DNA of 64,000 bases from a virus, in IMG/VR virus record IMGVR_UViG_3300017971_000031, positions 1 to 64,000 of that record; one strand, 5' to 3'. The notes below the pieces were generated by a model. That model saw only the letters and a list, made by a program, of their open reading frames with translations, was not told where the DNA came from and ran no database searches. Shown piece after piece: positions 47,611 through 55,220 of this stretch (the first letter of the stretch is position 1; each line of letters starts with the position of its first letter). The position numbers and the translations under genes were made by a program.

Positions 47611-48226
47611 TTCTTCTCCTTTCTAATCCCCCAGACTGATCCATCTTGTCCGGGTCATAAGTTAATGGTTCATCTTCCGAGCACGGTTCAATCTTCAGAT
47701 CCTTAACATTTGAAAGCCCTTCAAACATCTCAGGATCCTTGGTCACGATTCTCCGAGATACCCAATGCTCATCATCCACATCCTCGATGGAAACGGCCAG
47801 CTGGCCAGGGCTATCGAAATACAAATCTTCATACTGATGACAGATGACCTTATAAGTTACTGCATATTTCTGCCCCTTTAATTTCACGTGGATATCCCCG
47901 TCGTCCGTGGCTTCCCAGTGCTTATTCGGATGTTCCCCCTCTTCAAATTCCAGAAGGAACATGTTCGCACCGTCCACCAGGTGTTCTGTGTTCCCTGTCT
48001 TCCGATACTCTTCCACGCACATGAGCACGCGTTCCATTCTGTCCCATTGGGGTTTCCCCTTTGCGTTCAACTTCCCGTACCTGAACGCCCCGATGATCAG
48101 CCGGTTGCGCATCAGCTTCTCAAACAGTCCAGACCACTCAGATTCAAGCAGGGCCTCATAGCTGAAATCCTCACCGAATAGTCCAGTCAGGATGTGCTCC
48201 CGAATATGCTCAGTCACAGTCTTCAT
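47597..48226 (-). CDS. Conserved hypothetical protein, 209 aa
   Basis: Residues ~38-115 (NRLIIGAFRYGKLN, DRMERVLMCVEEYRKTGNTE, LVDGANMFLLEFEEGEHPNK) match a pattern I know from uncharacterised proteins of bacteria and phages. The C-terminal half is acidic. It is coupled to thyX. No enzymatic motif is evident. Confidence 0.65.
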   Translation of the reverse strand: MKTVTEHIREHILTGLFGEDFSYEALLESEWSGLFEKLMRNRLIIGAFRYGKLNAKGKPQWDRMERVLMCVEEYRKTGNTEHLVDGANMFLLEFEEGEHPNKHWEATDDGDIHVKLKGQKYAVTYKVICHQYEDLYFDSPGQLAVSIEDVDDEHWVSRRIVTKDPEMFEGLSNVKDLKIEPCSEDEPLTYDPDKMDQSGGLERRRNEDH

Positions 48227-48228
48227 GG

Positions 48229-48756
48229 TTACTTCTCCTCAAACAGCTCATTTGCGATACTGGTCGGACCTGTAAACACGAGGGCTTTTCTGTTTCGGTC
48301 ATATTTGAAGCAGCCTTTGTAAGCCCGATTCATCAGGAGAGCCATCCGCCGCATTGGCCGCTCTTTGATAAGGACTATATTCTCAAAACTGGGATCAGCC
48401 ACCCGCAGCCTGCACACCTCAATCTCAACGATAGGATCCGATTTCCATTTCTCCGTTTCGGGGAGCTGGTCAAAGATCCTGTTCAAATCTTCAGCCTTGA
48501 CCGTGACCTCGGATCCCCGGTGATTGCGGCCCATCATATCAATCGTCAGATCTTTCTCAAATGGGTAGAACTGCATCAGGCTGTTGATATAGTAATCGCA
48601 AAAGGGAGGGCTGAAGCAGATCCTCCGACCCCACATACCGTTCGTGTTGTAGCCCCATTTATTAGGCTCCATCCGTCCGCTTATCGTGACTTCCCTGTCC
48701 ATCGTCCCCTTCTTATCGTAAAGCTGGATCTTCGCTATTGATTTGGATGCTTCCAC
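48229..48756 (-). CDS. Hypothetical protein, 175 aa
   Basis: The gene overlaps its upstream neighbour by 44 bp and stops 2 bp before the next gene, so it is well embedded in the operon. A mixed alpha/beta sequence with one pair of basic patches (KERPMRRMALLMNRAYKG). No family recognised. Confidence 0.6.
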   Translation of the reverse strand: MEASKSIAKIQLYDKKGTMDREVTISGRMEPNKWGYNTNGMWGRRICFSPPFCDYYINSLMQFYPFEKDLTIDMMGRNHRGSEVTVKAEDLNRIFDQLPETEKWKSDPIVEIEVCRLRVADPSFENIVLIKERPMRRMALLMNRAYKGCFKYDRNRKALVFTGPTSIANELFEEK

Positions 48757-49111
48757 GGGCTATTCCTCCTTTGAGTTTGGTATCAAGTCCACTGATAGAA
48801 TTCATGACTTTGTCAACCAGCATATCCTTAATCGGTCCTAATGTTTCGGTCAGGACATCCTTGTGAATCAGCTGGTATGAATACAGCCGTTGCCCACGAT
48901 ACATGGCCTGGATAAAATACAGCCGGCAGTCTAACTGGTCAGCAATCTTCTTCTTTGAAATCACCATGGCCATGGCTCGGGGATCTGTAGTCGGGGAAAC
49001 TGTCTCAATGAACAGATCAGTCACCTCATGTATCTGAACATGGCGCAGTTTTGCTTCCTTATGCTGCTTCACTGCGTGCCGCTGTTTTGTACTTTTCCTT
49101 TGTTTGGCCAT
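48713..49111 (-). CDS. Hypothetical basic protein, 132 aa
   Basis: AAGGAG-type site before the ATG. The N-terminus is very basic (MAKQRKSTKQRHAVKQHKEA), followed by an alpha/beta domain (RLYFIQAMYRGQRLYSYQLI). It overlaps both neighbours by about 43 bp. No family recognised. Confidence 0.6.
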   Translation of the reverse strand: MAKQRKSTKQRHAVKQHKEAKLRHVQIHEVTDLFIETVSPTTDPRAMAMVISKKKIADQLDCRLYFIQAMYRGQRLYSYQLIHKDVLTETLGPIKDMLVDKVMNSISGLDTKLKGGIARGSIQINSEDPALR

Positions 49112-49503
49112 CTTCCTTCTCCTGTTGTTAATCCATTCATAAGATTCATTTGTGCAAACATATGCGCCCGTTTACTTGGGGACCATGTATCAAGGTCTTC
49201 TGTTTCTTCCTCAATGAACTTCATCAAAGCAGGCGATGCATGATACCACTCAAGCTTGTGCCGATCCCGAGCAAACCTATTTTGGATCGTACGTTCCAAA
49301 TCTATCCCCTCCTGTATAAAGCCCTTCTTGCTCTTTCCTTGCTTATGCAGTTCTTCGATTTCGGGCTGATGAATGACACCCAAGAGCTTCAGCTCGTCAG
49401 GGTTGGCTGTTTGCATGGTTTGGATCCGCTGATGAATATGAGAAGATGAGCTATATCCAATTTTGATAAACGGCCGATCACCGCTTTGAATGAAATAAAT
49501 CAT
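49069..49503 (-). CDS. T5orf172 / GIY-YIG-related protein, 144 aa
   Basis: The start at 49503 has GGAGG upstream. The N-terminus MIYFIQSGDRPFIKIGYSSS followed by RIQTMQTANPDELKLLGV is the pattern of the T5orf172/MUG113 domain, a GIY-YIG-superfamily nuclease fold. A catalytic Arg and Glu cannot be fixed by eye, so activity is uncertain. It overlaps the next gene by 43 bp. Confidence 0.75.
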   Translation of the reverse strand: MIYFIQSGDRPFIKIGYSSSSHIHQRIQTMQTANPDELKLLGVIHQPEIEELHKQGKSKKGFIQEGIDLERTIQNRFARDRHKLEWYHASPALMKFIEEETEDLDTWSPSKRAHMFAQMNLMNGLTTGEGRWPNKGKVQNSGTQ

Positions 49504-49537
49504 GGGTTCTTCCTCCGGTTGCTGGGTTATCCCACAA

Positions 49538-49882
49538 TTAAAGGTAGGCCCTGAACAGGATCCTGCCTTGTTTGACTTCATTGGAATAGAAGATGGGCCG
49601 GTTCAGTAGGGACTCGATCCTAATTGTGGGATCAAGCATCACGTAGTCCCCTAGCTGTGTGAAGGCCTGAATCAGGAACTGGTCGACGGGATTTACTAGC
49701 CATATGAAGGTTTGGCGGGCTGCATATGACTGTGCGTTCCATAGATCCACGATTAAGTCTAGAATGGCCTCGGGCTCTTCCTCCTCTGTGAATGTCAGGG
49801 TTTGGGTTTCGAATATATACTGTTCTTGCTTGCGACCTTTTGCACCTACAACTCCGAGTTGCTTCTTCTGATCTGATCCCAT
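49538..49882 (-). CDS. Hypothetical protein, 114 aa
   Basis: The sequence has a helical middle (AILDLIVDLWNAQSYAARQT) and a hydrophobic stretch (FIWLVNPVDQFLIQAF) too polar for a membrane segment. CCCACAATT motifs flank its end (49531, 49622). No family recognised. Confidence 0.55.
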   Translation of the reverse strand: MGSDQKKQLGVVGAKGRKQEQYIFETQTLTFTEEEEPEAILDLIVDLWNAQSYAARQTFIWLVNPVDQFLIQAFTQLGDYVMLDPTIRIESLLNRPIFYSNEVKQGRILFRAYL

Positions 49883-49909
49883 TCGTTGTGCTCCGTATAT
49901 GTGTGGGTT

Positions 49910-50122
49910 TCACTGGATAACCTGTACGTCTGATTCTATCACTTCTTTGATCAGACCGGCTTCGGCATCGATTAGGCCAACGATGAATTTAGGATCCTTG
50001 ACAGCGGATCCGTCCTCGTCTGGAAATTCGAGGATCTCTGTTGCAATGACCCCGGGCGGAAACTCAGGTTTGAATTTGATATCGCAGTCCTTAACTTTCA
50101 CTGTGATTCGTATCTTCAGCAT
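49910..50122 (-). CDS. Hypothetical protein, 70 aa
   Basis: GGAGAG precedes the ATG at 50122. Beta-like N-terminus (MLKIRITVKVKDCDIKFKPE) and acidic C-terminus. It overlaps the gene upstream by 32 bp. No family recognised. Confidence 0.55.
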   Translation of the reverse strand: MLKIRITVKVKDCDIKFKPEFPPGVIATEILEFPDEDGSAVKDPKFIVGLIDAEAGLIKEVIESDVQVIQ

Positions 50123-50483
50123 GGTCTCTCCTGGCGATTTTGCGCAGCCGTTTCCTGAGCTTGGCCACCGCTGATTCATATGAAGGATCAGGATCCTTTG
50201 TATTTCGTTTGTGCTTGCGGAACAGTTCGTGCGACCTGTCTATTTCGCTTCTGAGAACAAACTGGATGGAATTCGGATGCGTGGGTGGGCTGAGATGATG
50301 GCTGCGTTCAGGGTAGGGATAAGACCCGTAAGTTGCGATCGTGATAGTTTGGTTTGTATCATCGATCAGGATTCCTGTCTTGAGCGGTGGCGGACAGTCA
50401 TAAGGGTAAACTCCGTCTTTCAGACCTAGCAGTCTTACAATGGCCTTGTGCTTACGGGGTGACAGCAAATTACAAGGTTGCAT
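50091..50483 (-). CDS. Hypothetical protein, 130 aa
   Basis: AGGAGA before the ATG. The first part is beta-like (LLGLKDGVYPYDCPPPLKTG); the C-terminus is basic and helical (KLRKRLRKIARRDHAED), possibly nucleic-acid binding. It overlaps its upstream neighbour by 14 bp. No family recognised. Confidence 0.6.
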   Translation of the reverse strand: MQPCNLLSPRKHKAIVRLLGLKDGVYPYDCPPPLKTGILIDDTNQTITIATYGSYPYPERSHHLSPPTHPNSIQFVLRSEIDRSHELFRKHKRNTKDPDPSYESAVAKLRKRLRKIARRDHAEDTNHSES

Positions 50484-50940
50484 ATCTCATCTCCTCTCGT
50501 TTGATCTGTTCTACTTTGATTCGGGTTAGCTGATGAAGAATCATCTGGTTGCGGGCGGTGTTATAGAACAGCCAGCGTTTTGCTCCTCGCTGGTCAGCCA
50601 TCCCGTGCCAATCTGCTATCATCTGGTAGATATACCTCATTGGCATTGGGACAGGTTCTTGCTTGCTCCCGTTCACCGCGACCCAATAATTCCAGTGGTG
50701 TTTGTTTCTGTTTTGATGATGGTTCCATGCCTTCTGAAATCTGAGTTCACGCCGTTTCTCTTCCCGAGCGTTTGCGGTCGGTTTACCATAGAACTTATCC
50801 GCGTACGCGAAGAATTCCCGAGGGGAGAACTTTGACAGATCATGGGTGATGGCGTGGATCCATAAACCGTCTGTAAAACATACTTTGCCAACGTACCATT
50901 TGTGCTTCAGGATGTACAGAAGATATCGCAAATATTTCAT
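50470..50940 (-). CDS. DUF5662 family protein, 156 aa
   Basis: The sequence has the family pattern: LKHKWYVGKVCF, then HAITHDLSKFSPREFFAYA, then FQKAWNHHQNRNKHHW. The many His residues with HD suggest an HD-like metal site, but no activity is established for the family. It overlaps the SNF2 gene by four bases. Confidence 0.82.
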   Translation of the reverse strand: MKYLRYLLYILKHKWYVGKVCFTDGLWIHAITHDLSKFSPREFFAYADKFYGKPTANAREEKRRELRFQKAWNHHQNRNKHHWNYWVAVNGSKQEPVPMPMRYIYQMIADWHGMADQRGAKRWLFYNTARNQMILHQLTRIKVEQIKREEMRYATL

Positions 50941-52652
50941 ATCAATTCCTCTATTTCATGGTCTCTGAAGAATTCGGCAATCTCAGTTTTAGTGTCACGA
51001 GATCGTTTGATCGTATCATCCACCGTACCGCGAATATAGATATCCTTATAAAGAACAGGATTATGTTGACCGCGCCGATGAGACCGATCTTCTGATTGCC
51101 ATCTATCTTCAAGCTTAAACGAATCTGAGAAGTAGTAGTGCAGGGTGGATGCTTGGAGATTGAGACCTGTCCCAGCTGTCGCTGGGTTAGCGACAAGGTA
51201 ATCGATTTCTCCCTGTTGGAAAAGGCTGACAATTTCATCTCGCTCCTTCCTCTTGGTTGCTCCGTAATAGGTAGCCGTAGCTCTCTCAGGATATGCCGCT
51301 CGTAAGGCACGTGCAATGTGGACTATCTGCACTGGGAAGACAGACCATATGATGACCTTAGCTCCATCTGTAACGTCCTCCAGATCATACATGAGCGCGT
51401 CCAGCTTAGGATTATTATCCCCTAACGGTTCATCGGTCTCGGGGAAAAATCCCCCGACGATCTGTTGGAACCGAATCAGGAGGGATACCTTATTCTTGAC
51501 CGTGAGCTCGTGGTCCTTGTAGACTGTCCGAAATTCCTCTTCAAGTTCCTGGTAGGCCTGCTTCTGAGCATCATTCATTTCGCAGTATATCGGGGTGTAG
51601 ATCTTGGGTGGCAAGTCAAGCGCGTCCTTCTTCAGGATCCTATAGGAATCCCGTTTGATCCGCTCCCGGAGTTCAGCCAGATTCTTGTATGTCAAGAGTT
51701 TTGGGAATTCTCTCAGGCCGCCCTTCTCATTGATGGTTCTGATTTCCCGGATGAGCTTGGTATTAGTAACCTCGAGTTTCTTTTCAGATCCCACCTTGTG
51801 CAAGAAGTAATGCATACGGCCTGATTTCTCCCTGAACGAAGTCCAGTCCAGAGGAGCCTGACACGCCTTGCATTCATATTTCGTTTTCCAGGCCTTGGTT
51901 CCGCGGTCGAAATAGCGGACAACCTTAAAGGCTGTCTTGCTACCGCACTCTCCGCATTCGGCCTTTTGCTTGGTTCCCTGAATCTTCACGAACTGGTTTT
52001 CATACTGGCCATAGTGCCGAGTGAACCAATAGTGAGACTTGCCACCCCAATACCCCTCGGCCAGGAATTCAAATTGACTGTATACGTCAAACGGGCTGTT
52101 TGTGACTTCGTTCCCGGTCAGGATTCTGCGATACGGGGCCATGTCCCTCAGTTTAGTTATAGACTTAGTCCTGTTTGAGCCGTGTCCTTTAATACGGGTG
52201 GATTCATCCACTGCTACTAGAGTGGTGTGGGTGCGACAGAAGTTGTAGGCCATATTCTTGGCCTTGCCCATCTGAAAGGATTCAACGTTCATAGTTAGGA
52301 TCTGAAGGACTCCAGGATCCTTGGCAAACACGGCTTCAAGTTCATCCATCCCCTTCTTGGTCTTGGCCTTGTGTGCAGCCCATACGGCTGCCCGCCACTC
52401 GATCCTGTCTGGCAGATGCTCTGGGATCTGTTCAGTCACCCAGCGTTCATGGACACCATTTGGAGCAATCAGAAGAAAGGCCTCAATTTGTCCCCTCTCA
52501 AATAGGATACCCACATTGTCGATAGTGACTTTAGTTTTCCCCGTGCCCCTGTCCATTAGGTAAGCAAAGAAAGGACGGTTCCAGCCTTTGGTCAATGCAG
52601 CCCGCTGGAAATCATATGGATTTGTTTTGAACTCGTATTTCTTCTCAGCCAT
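50937..52652 (-). CDS. SNF2-family helicase/ATPase with zinc ribbon insert, 571 aa
   Basis: Walker A is DRGTGKTKVT (~34-43), motif II is VDES (~150), and the C-terminal helicase half shows ATAGTGLNLQ and QSEDRSHRRGQ (motifs V and VI). An inserted CGECG...CKAC zinc ribbon lies at ~235-265. Phage SNF2 proteins of this size occur in replication modules and probably remodel or translocate on DNA. It is among the first genes transcribed from the divergent region. Confidence 0.92.
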   Translation of the reverse strand: MAEKKYEFKTNPYDFQRAALTKGWNRPFFAYLMDRGTGKTKVTIDNVGILFERGQIEAFLLIAPNGVHERWVTEQIPEHLPDRIEWRAAVWAAHKAKTKKGMDELEAVFAKDPGVLQILTMNVESFQMGKAKNMAYNFCRTHTTLVAVDESTRIKGHGSNRTKSITKLRDMAPYRRILTGNEVTNSPFDVYSQFEFLAEGYWGGKSHYWFTRHYGQYENQFVKIQGTKQKAECGECGSKTAFKVVRYFDRGTKAWKTKYECKACQAPLDWTSFREKSGRMHYFLHKVGSEKKLEVTNTKLIREIRTINEKGGLREFPKLLTYKNLAELRERIKRDSYRILKKDALDLPPKIYTPIYCEMNDAQKQAYQELEEEFRTVYKDHELTVKNKVSLLIRFQQIVGGFFPETDEPLGDNNPKLDALMYDLEDVTDGAKVIIWSVFPVQIVHIARALRAAYPERATATYYGATKRKERDEIVSLFQQGEIDYLVANPATAGTGLNLQASTLHYYFSDSFKLEDRWQSEDRSHRRGQHNPVLYKDIYIRGTVDDTIKRSRDTKTEIAEFFRDHEIEELI

Positions 52653-53067
52653 CAGAATCCTCTAGATAGGTAAATGCTTCTTCAGGGATATCGAAATGGA
52701 CCCGTTTGCCGTCCACTCTGTATTCCGTAATATGGATCATCTCAGCCGGCAGGGGCATTCCGTGAACAAAGGAATAGGCTACACACAACCTGCCCTTCGA
52801 CCTCTTGCTTCCTCTTCGGACGAGCTTGTTTGCTTCCCGCTGGTCTGTTTTGAATATCGAGGCCATTCCGTCCTCAGATCCAAAGGCCATGTTTACTCGA
52901 TCCCCGATCTTTAGGAATAGGCCTTGTGCGATCAGCTCCCCGATATAGATTTTGATCTCCTTGGGTTCCCCCTTGGATTTGCCGACCGAGATTGAAATGC
53001 AATTACTCAGGTCGACCCCTAGTTTCTCTGCTTTCTTCTGTTGAATCAAACCAGCCATTGTATGCAT
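52645..53067 (-). CDS. Hypothetical protein, 140 aa
   Basis: The start at 53067 overlaps the end of the membrane-protein gene region and has GAGG upstream. The pattern (GVDLSNCISISVGKSKGEPK, then LKIGDRVNMAFGSEDG) looks like a beta-rich domain with a Lys/Arg-rich middle (KLVRRGSKRSKGRL). It overlaps the SNF2 gene by eight bases. No family recognised. Confidence 0.6.
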   Translation of the reverse strand: MHTMAGLIQQKKAEKLGVDLSNCISISVGKSKGEPKEIKIYIGELIAQGLFLKIGDRVNMAFGSEDGMASIFKTDQREANKLVRRGSKRSKGRLCVAYSFVHGMPLPAEMIHITEYRVDGKRVHFDIPEEAFTYLEDSDG

Positions 53068-53068
53068 A

Positions 53069-53422
53069 TTATACCTCAATCCAGTGAAAAGTTACAATCA
53101 GGCAAATGAAATGGATGAGCTGATCCAGCCCAACCATATTGAAGAATCTGTTATGCATACCCTGGGTCGTGAAGGCCCAGCGGGTACCTTTCGAAGTTGC
53201 TGAGTCTACCAATATATGGAGGACGCAGTTCAGAAGCAGCCACGGCAGGCTGAAGAAATAGACGAACGGGAGGATATAGCAGAACCCGTGACAGAGCATC
53301 ATGACCCTGTTGGTTCCTTTGGTGTCGGCCATCCTGTCCCACTGAAGCAAAAAGTCACCGACGAAATGGAGTGTAAGCAGAGCGAGGATATTCATCGTAT
53401 AAGACAGTCCTAATGTTTCCAT
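53069..53422 (-). CDS. DUF3307-like membrane protein, 117 aa
   Basis: The sequence follows the DUF3307 pattern: LLTLHFVGDFLLQWDRMA, then CHGFCYILPF, LLNCVLHILVDS and VGLDQLIHFICL, with three or four membrane segments and conserved His/Asp residues inside them. The family is found in phages and bacteria; function unknown. GGAGG-type site before the ATG. Confidence 0.75.
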   Translation of the reverse strand: METLGLSYTMNILALLTLHFVGDFLLQWDRMADTKGTNRVMMLCHGFCYILPFVYFFSLPWLLLNCVLHILVDSATSKGTRWAFTTQGMHNRFFNMVGLDQLIHFICLIVTFHWIEV

Positions 53423-53784
53423 TATTTCCTCCTATTTCCGACCATCCTCCGGTTGTGATAATTTGGCGTGCATGTGAATTGACTTCGGATGTTCGGGATG
53501 AGGTTTCGGGGTGGCTTCTGATTGCCCCAATAGCGGGTTGAGTCCTTCTGGCGAATGTATTCATAATAGGTATCGTGTTCAAGGGTATCCGCAAATTTGC
53601 GAATCATTAAGGTGAGTGTTTCCTGAGCTTCAGCCAAATTTTCTAATGCGCCTACCAAGGATGTCAGGTCGGACGTACCGCATAAAATGGTCTGTTCTTC
53701 CTCAGCAATCATGGCGCAGACACGGGCCTCGATTTCTGCATAATCTCCAGCAAGAACGACCCCGCTCCATCCACTTCCAGGCAT
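53422..53784 (-). CDS. Hypothetical protein with polymerase motif-A-like N-terminus, 120 aa
   Basis: AAGGA precedes the ATG. Residues ~8-27 (VVLAGDYAEIEARVCAMIAE) resemble motif A of family A DNA polymerases (DYSQIEARVLA), but nothing else in the protein does. The middle is helical (DLTSLVGALENLAEAQETLT) and the C-terminus basic. Either a coincidence or a relic of a polymerase gene. It abuts both neighbours. Confidence 0.55.
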   Translation of the reverse strand: MPGSGWSGVVLAGDYAEIEARVCAMIAEEEQTILCGTSDLTSLVGALENLAEAQETLTLMIRKFADTLEHDTYYEYIRQKDSTRYWGNQKPPRNLIPNIRSQFTCTPNYHNRRMVGNRRK

Positions 53785-54005
53785 CAGGAATCCTTTCGCG
53801 GGCGACCGGGCGGTCTAGTTAAGGTATGGCCTTTGACCAGATCCTTTCTCAGGAAATAGTCCCGACCTATCCGCTCCGCTGTTAGCTTTCCCTCTTTGAT
53901 TAACTGAATCACCCGGGGCCTTGTTACCCCGAGCACTCTGGCCGCTTCATCAGTAGTAAACCAGCCGTCTCTTATTTTGGGGATTGTGGGTGTTTGAGTT
54001 TCCAT
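53784..54005 (-). CDS. Excisionase-like HTH DNA-binding protein, 73 aa
   Basis: The sequence GWFTTDEAARVLGVTRPRVI with QLIKEGKLTAERIGRDYFL is a MerR/excisionase-type HTH_17 domain. It is the first gene of the early strand, ~44 nt below its promoter at 54056-54084. Position at the divergent control region suggests a transcriptional regulator. No integrase is visible, so an excisionase role is unlikely. Confidence 0.85.
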   Translation of the reverse strand: METQTPTIPKIRDGWFTTDEAARVLGVTRPRVIQLIKEGKLTAERIGRDYFLRKDLVKGHTLTRPPGRPRKDS

Positions 54006-54055
54006 TTGTCTGTTCCTTTCGTCCTGCGTTACTCTTCCTCCCGATCTTCCCCCTT

Positions 54056-54084
54056 GTTATACCACAAAGAAATTATTCTGTAAA
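54056..54084 (-). promoter_or_regulatory. Sigma-70-like early promoter of the HTH gene
   Basis: On the - strand: TTTACA, 17 bp (GAATAATTTCTTTGTGG), TATAAC. The spacer is identical to that of 37921-37949. Behind it is an inverted repeat (ATCACGGG with CCCGTGAT). Confidence 0.78.
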
Positions 54085-54190
54085 CCATTAATCACGGGAG
54101 AAGGATCCTTGCCCTTGTCCCGTGATCAGACCCGCGCAGCGGGTCATTTAAGGCTGGCCAAGGCCACCCTCAAATTACTGAAAAAAGGGG

Positions 54191-54219
54191 TTTACAGATC
54201 CCCCGACCCGTGGTATACA
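54191..54219 (+). promoter_or_regulatory. Early-type promoter on the + strand
   Basis: GGGG-TTTACA at 54191-54196, 17 bp, TATACA at 54214-54219, with an A-rich block (AAAAAAGGGG) upstream as in the early cassettes. It is the only one of the series that points to the + strand. Confidence 0.72.
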
Positions 54220-54225
54220 AGGAAC

Positions 54226-54303
54226 CATGATGGACGACGGGCTTTACCACATCTCATTTCTTCCTCCGGCGGAAGGCCTCTCGGGAAACCGAGGGGCCTT
54301 TTT
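54226..54303 (+). ncRNA. Candidate small regulatory RNA (~78 nt)
   Basis: The promoter at 54191-54219 and the strong terminator at 54275-54303 delimit a transcript of about 78 nt. It contains ATCTCATTTC and TTCCTCC (54251-54267), the complement of early ribosome site plus start codon sequences; with 35302-35502 it could form 7 and 9 bp around a one-base bulge. The CTTCC/GGAAG pair (54260-54275) could form a small second hairpin that shields part of this. A short frame from the ATG at 54227 runs past the terminator, so coding is unlikely. Confidence 0.6.
54275..54303 (+). terminator. Rho-independent terminator of the small RNA
   Basis: A 10-bp stem (GGCCTCTCGG with CCGAGGGGCC, one G-U pair), a GAAA loop and five T residues. 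Near-ideal intrinsic terminator. Confidence 0.9.
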
Positions 54304-54318
54304 GCTTCTGCAAAAGAG

Positions 54319-54722
54319 GCATACGGGGGTTACGGCCCACCTCAAAAACACCCCAAATACAACCTACTGAAATCATTTCATAAAATCGGCACGAGCATAC
54401 GGCCGTATGCTGGCCGTATGCCGCCCCGTATGCCGTTGGGGTAAATTCTCAAGTGACTGATATCATTACAGATCCGCTCAAAAACGGGTCGCCGATTCCC
54501 CTCGATTCACTGCATCAGACAGTATACGCGTGAAAATGGATTCGGTGAAAAAATTTTTCAAGAAATCCATTTTGGCCGTATGCCCGTATGCTTTTGGGAA
54601 TAATCAGTGATGATGCTAAATTGTTGATCGTCCAACGTCCCGTGATCATTACTGATATACGCGTGGGACCGAAATTGGAAACGGCATACGGGCAGGCATA
54701 CGGCTGGCATACGGCCGTATGC
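54319..54722. repeat. Iteron cluster GCATACGG / CCGTATGC (11 copies)
   Basis: The 8-mer occurs at 54319, 54395, 54403 (inverse), 54414, 54426, 54576, 54584, 54684, 54696, 54707 and 54715. Two pairs form perfect palindromes (54395-54410 and 54706-54723); the last is followed by TTTTT. Chance would give about 0.01 copies in this span. Binding array for an initiator or regulator is inferred. Confidence 0.85.
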
Positions 54723-54942
54723 CTTTTTCCTCGATTATTGGTGGAATGGATATAGAATTGTGGTTTATCTCCCCAGATCCTTATCCCACGCGAATTCTGA
54801 ACTGAAGAAAAGAGTTTCTGCTCTTTTCCCTCTACGCGCGTATAATCGCGGGCACGATCCTATTAGATGTCGGGGATCTGTTCAGATCAGCCACCTAGGT
54901 AGAAAATCTATATGTGGATTTTATTGCGGATATGACCGGGCT

Positions 54943-55084
54943 GGGCTGATCCCACAATTAGGTCCTAACTAAGGACATATATCCCACGGATATGACAGAA
55001 AAATGGGTGGACAGGGCTGATCCCACAATTAGGTCCTAACTAAGGACATATATCCCACGGATATGACAGAAAAAAGGGGTGGAC
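54943..55084 (+). repeat. 71-bp tandem duplication
   Basis: Positions 54943-55013 and 55014-55084 are the same sequence except for one substitution or insertion near the end. Each copy contains GGGCTGATCCCACAATTAGG, a phage-wide recurring motif, and the palindromic GGTCCTAACTAAGGACA. Confidence 0.9.
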
Positions 55085-55137
55085 AGGACTGGCCGACTGT
55101 GGTATGGATGTGTATCAATCCAGTAAGTAATTGGATT

Positions 55138-55198
55138 CTAGTTAGCAGCTCAGAAGAAAATGACTGATGCCGCCTAACTAGTTTTGCGTAGTCATTTT
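55138..55198 (+). repeat. Two interleaved inverted repeats upstream of terS
   Basis: CTAGTTAG (55138-55145) pairs with CTAACTAG (55174-55181), and AAAATGACT (55157-55165) pairs with AGTCATTTT (55190-55198). The interleaved order a-b-a'-b' is that of an H-type pseudoknot in RNA, ending ~22 bases before the terS start. A DNA-binding role is the alternative. Confidence 0.55.
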
Positions 55199-55220
55199 GC
55201 TAATAAGGAACTCAATCGGA

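Larger units (their letters stand above)
54006..55220. other. Divergent control region (1.2 kb without a convincing protein gene)
   Basis: The early (-) and late (+) strands diverge here. The region contains promoters on both strands, a candidate small RNA with terminator, eleven GCATACGG iterons, a 71-bp tandem duplication and interleaved inverted repeats before terS. Open frames in it (for example around 54109-54444) lack ribosome sites and overlap these elements. Origin of replication and regulatory functions are inferred. Confidence 0.65.

Noticed and set aside
53784-54005. Excisionase function and lysogeny
   Set aside because: The HTH fold is excisionase-like, but no integrase, attachment site or CI-type repressor is visible in the window; plain transcription factor is more likely.
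54109-54444. Open frame across the divergent region
   Set aside because: It starts at a TTG without a ribosome site and overlaps the + strand promoter, the small RNA terminator and the first iterons; composition does not look coding.
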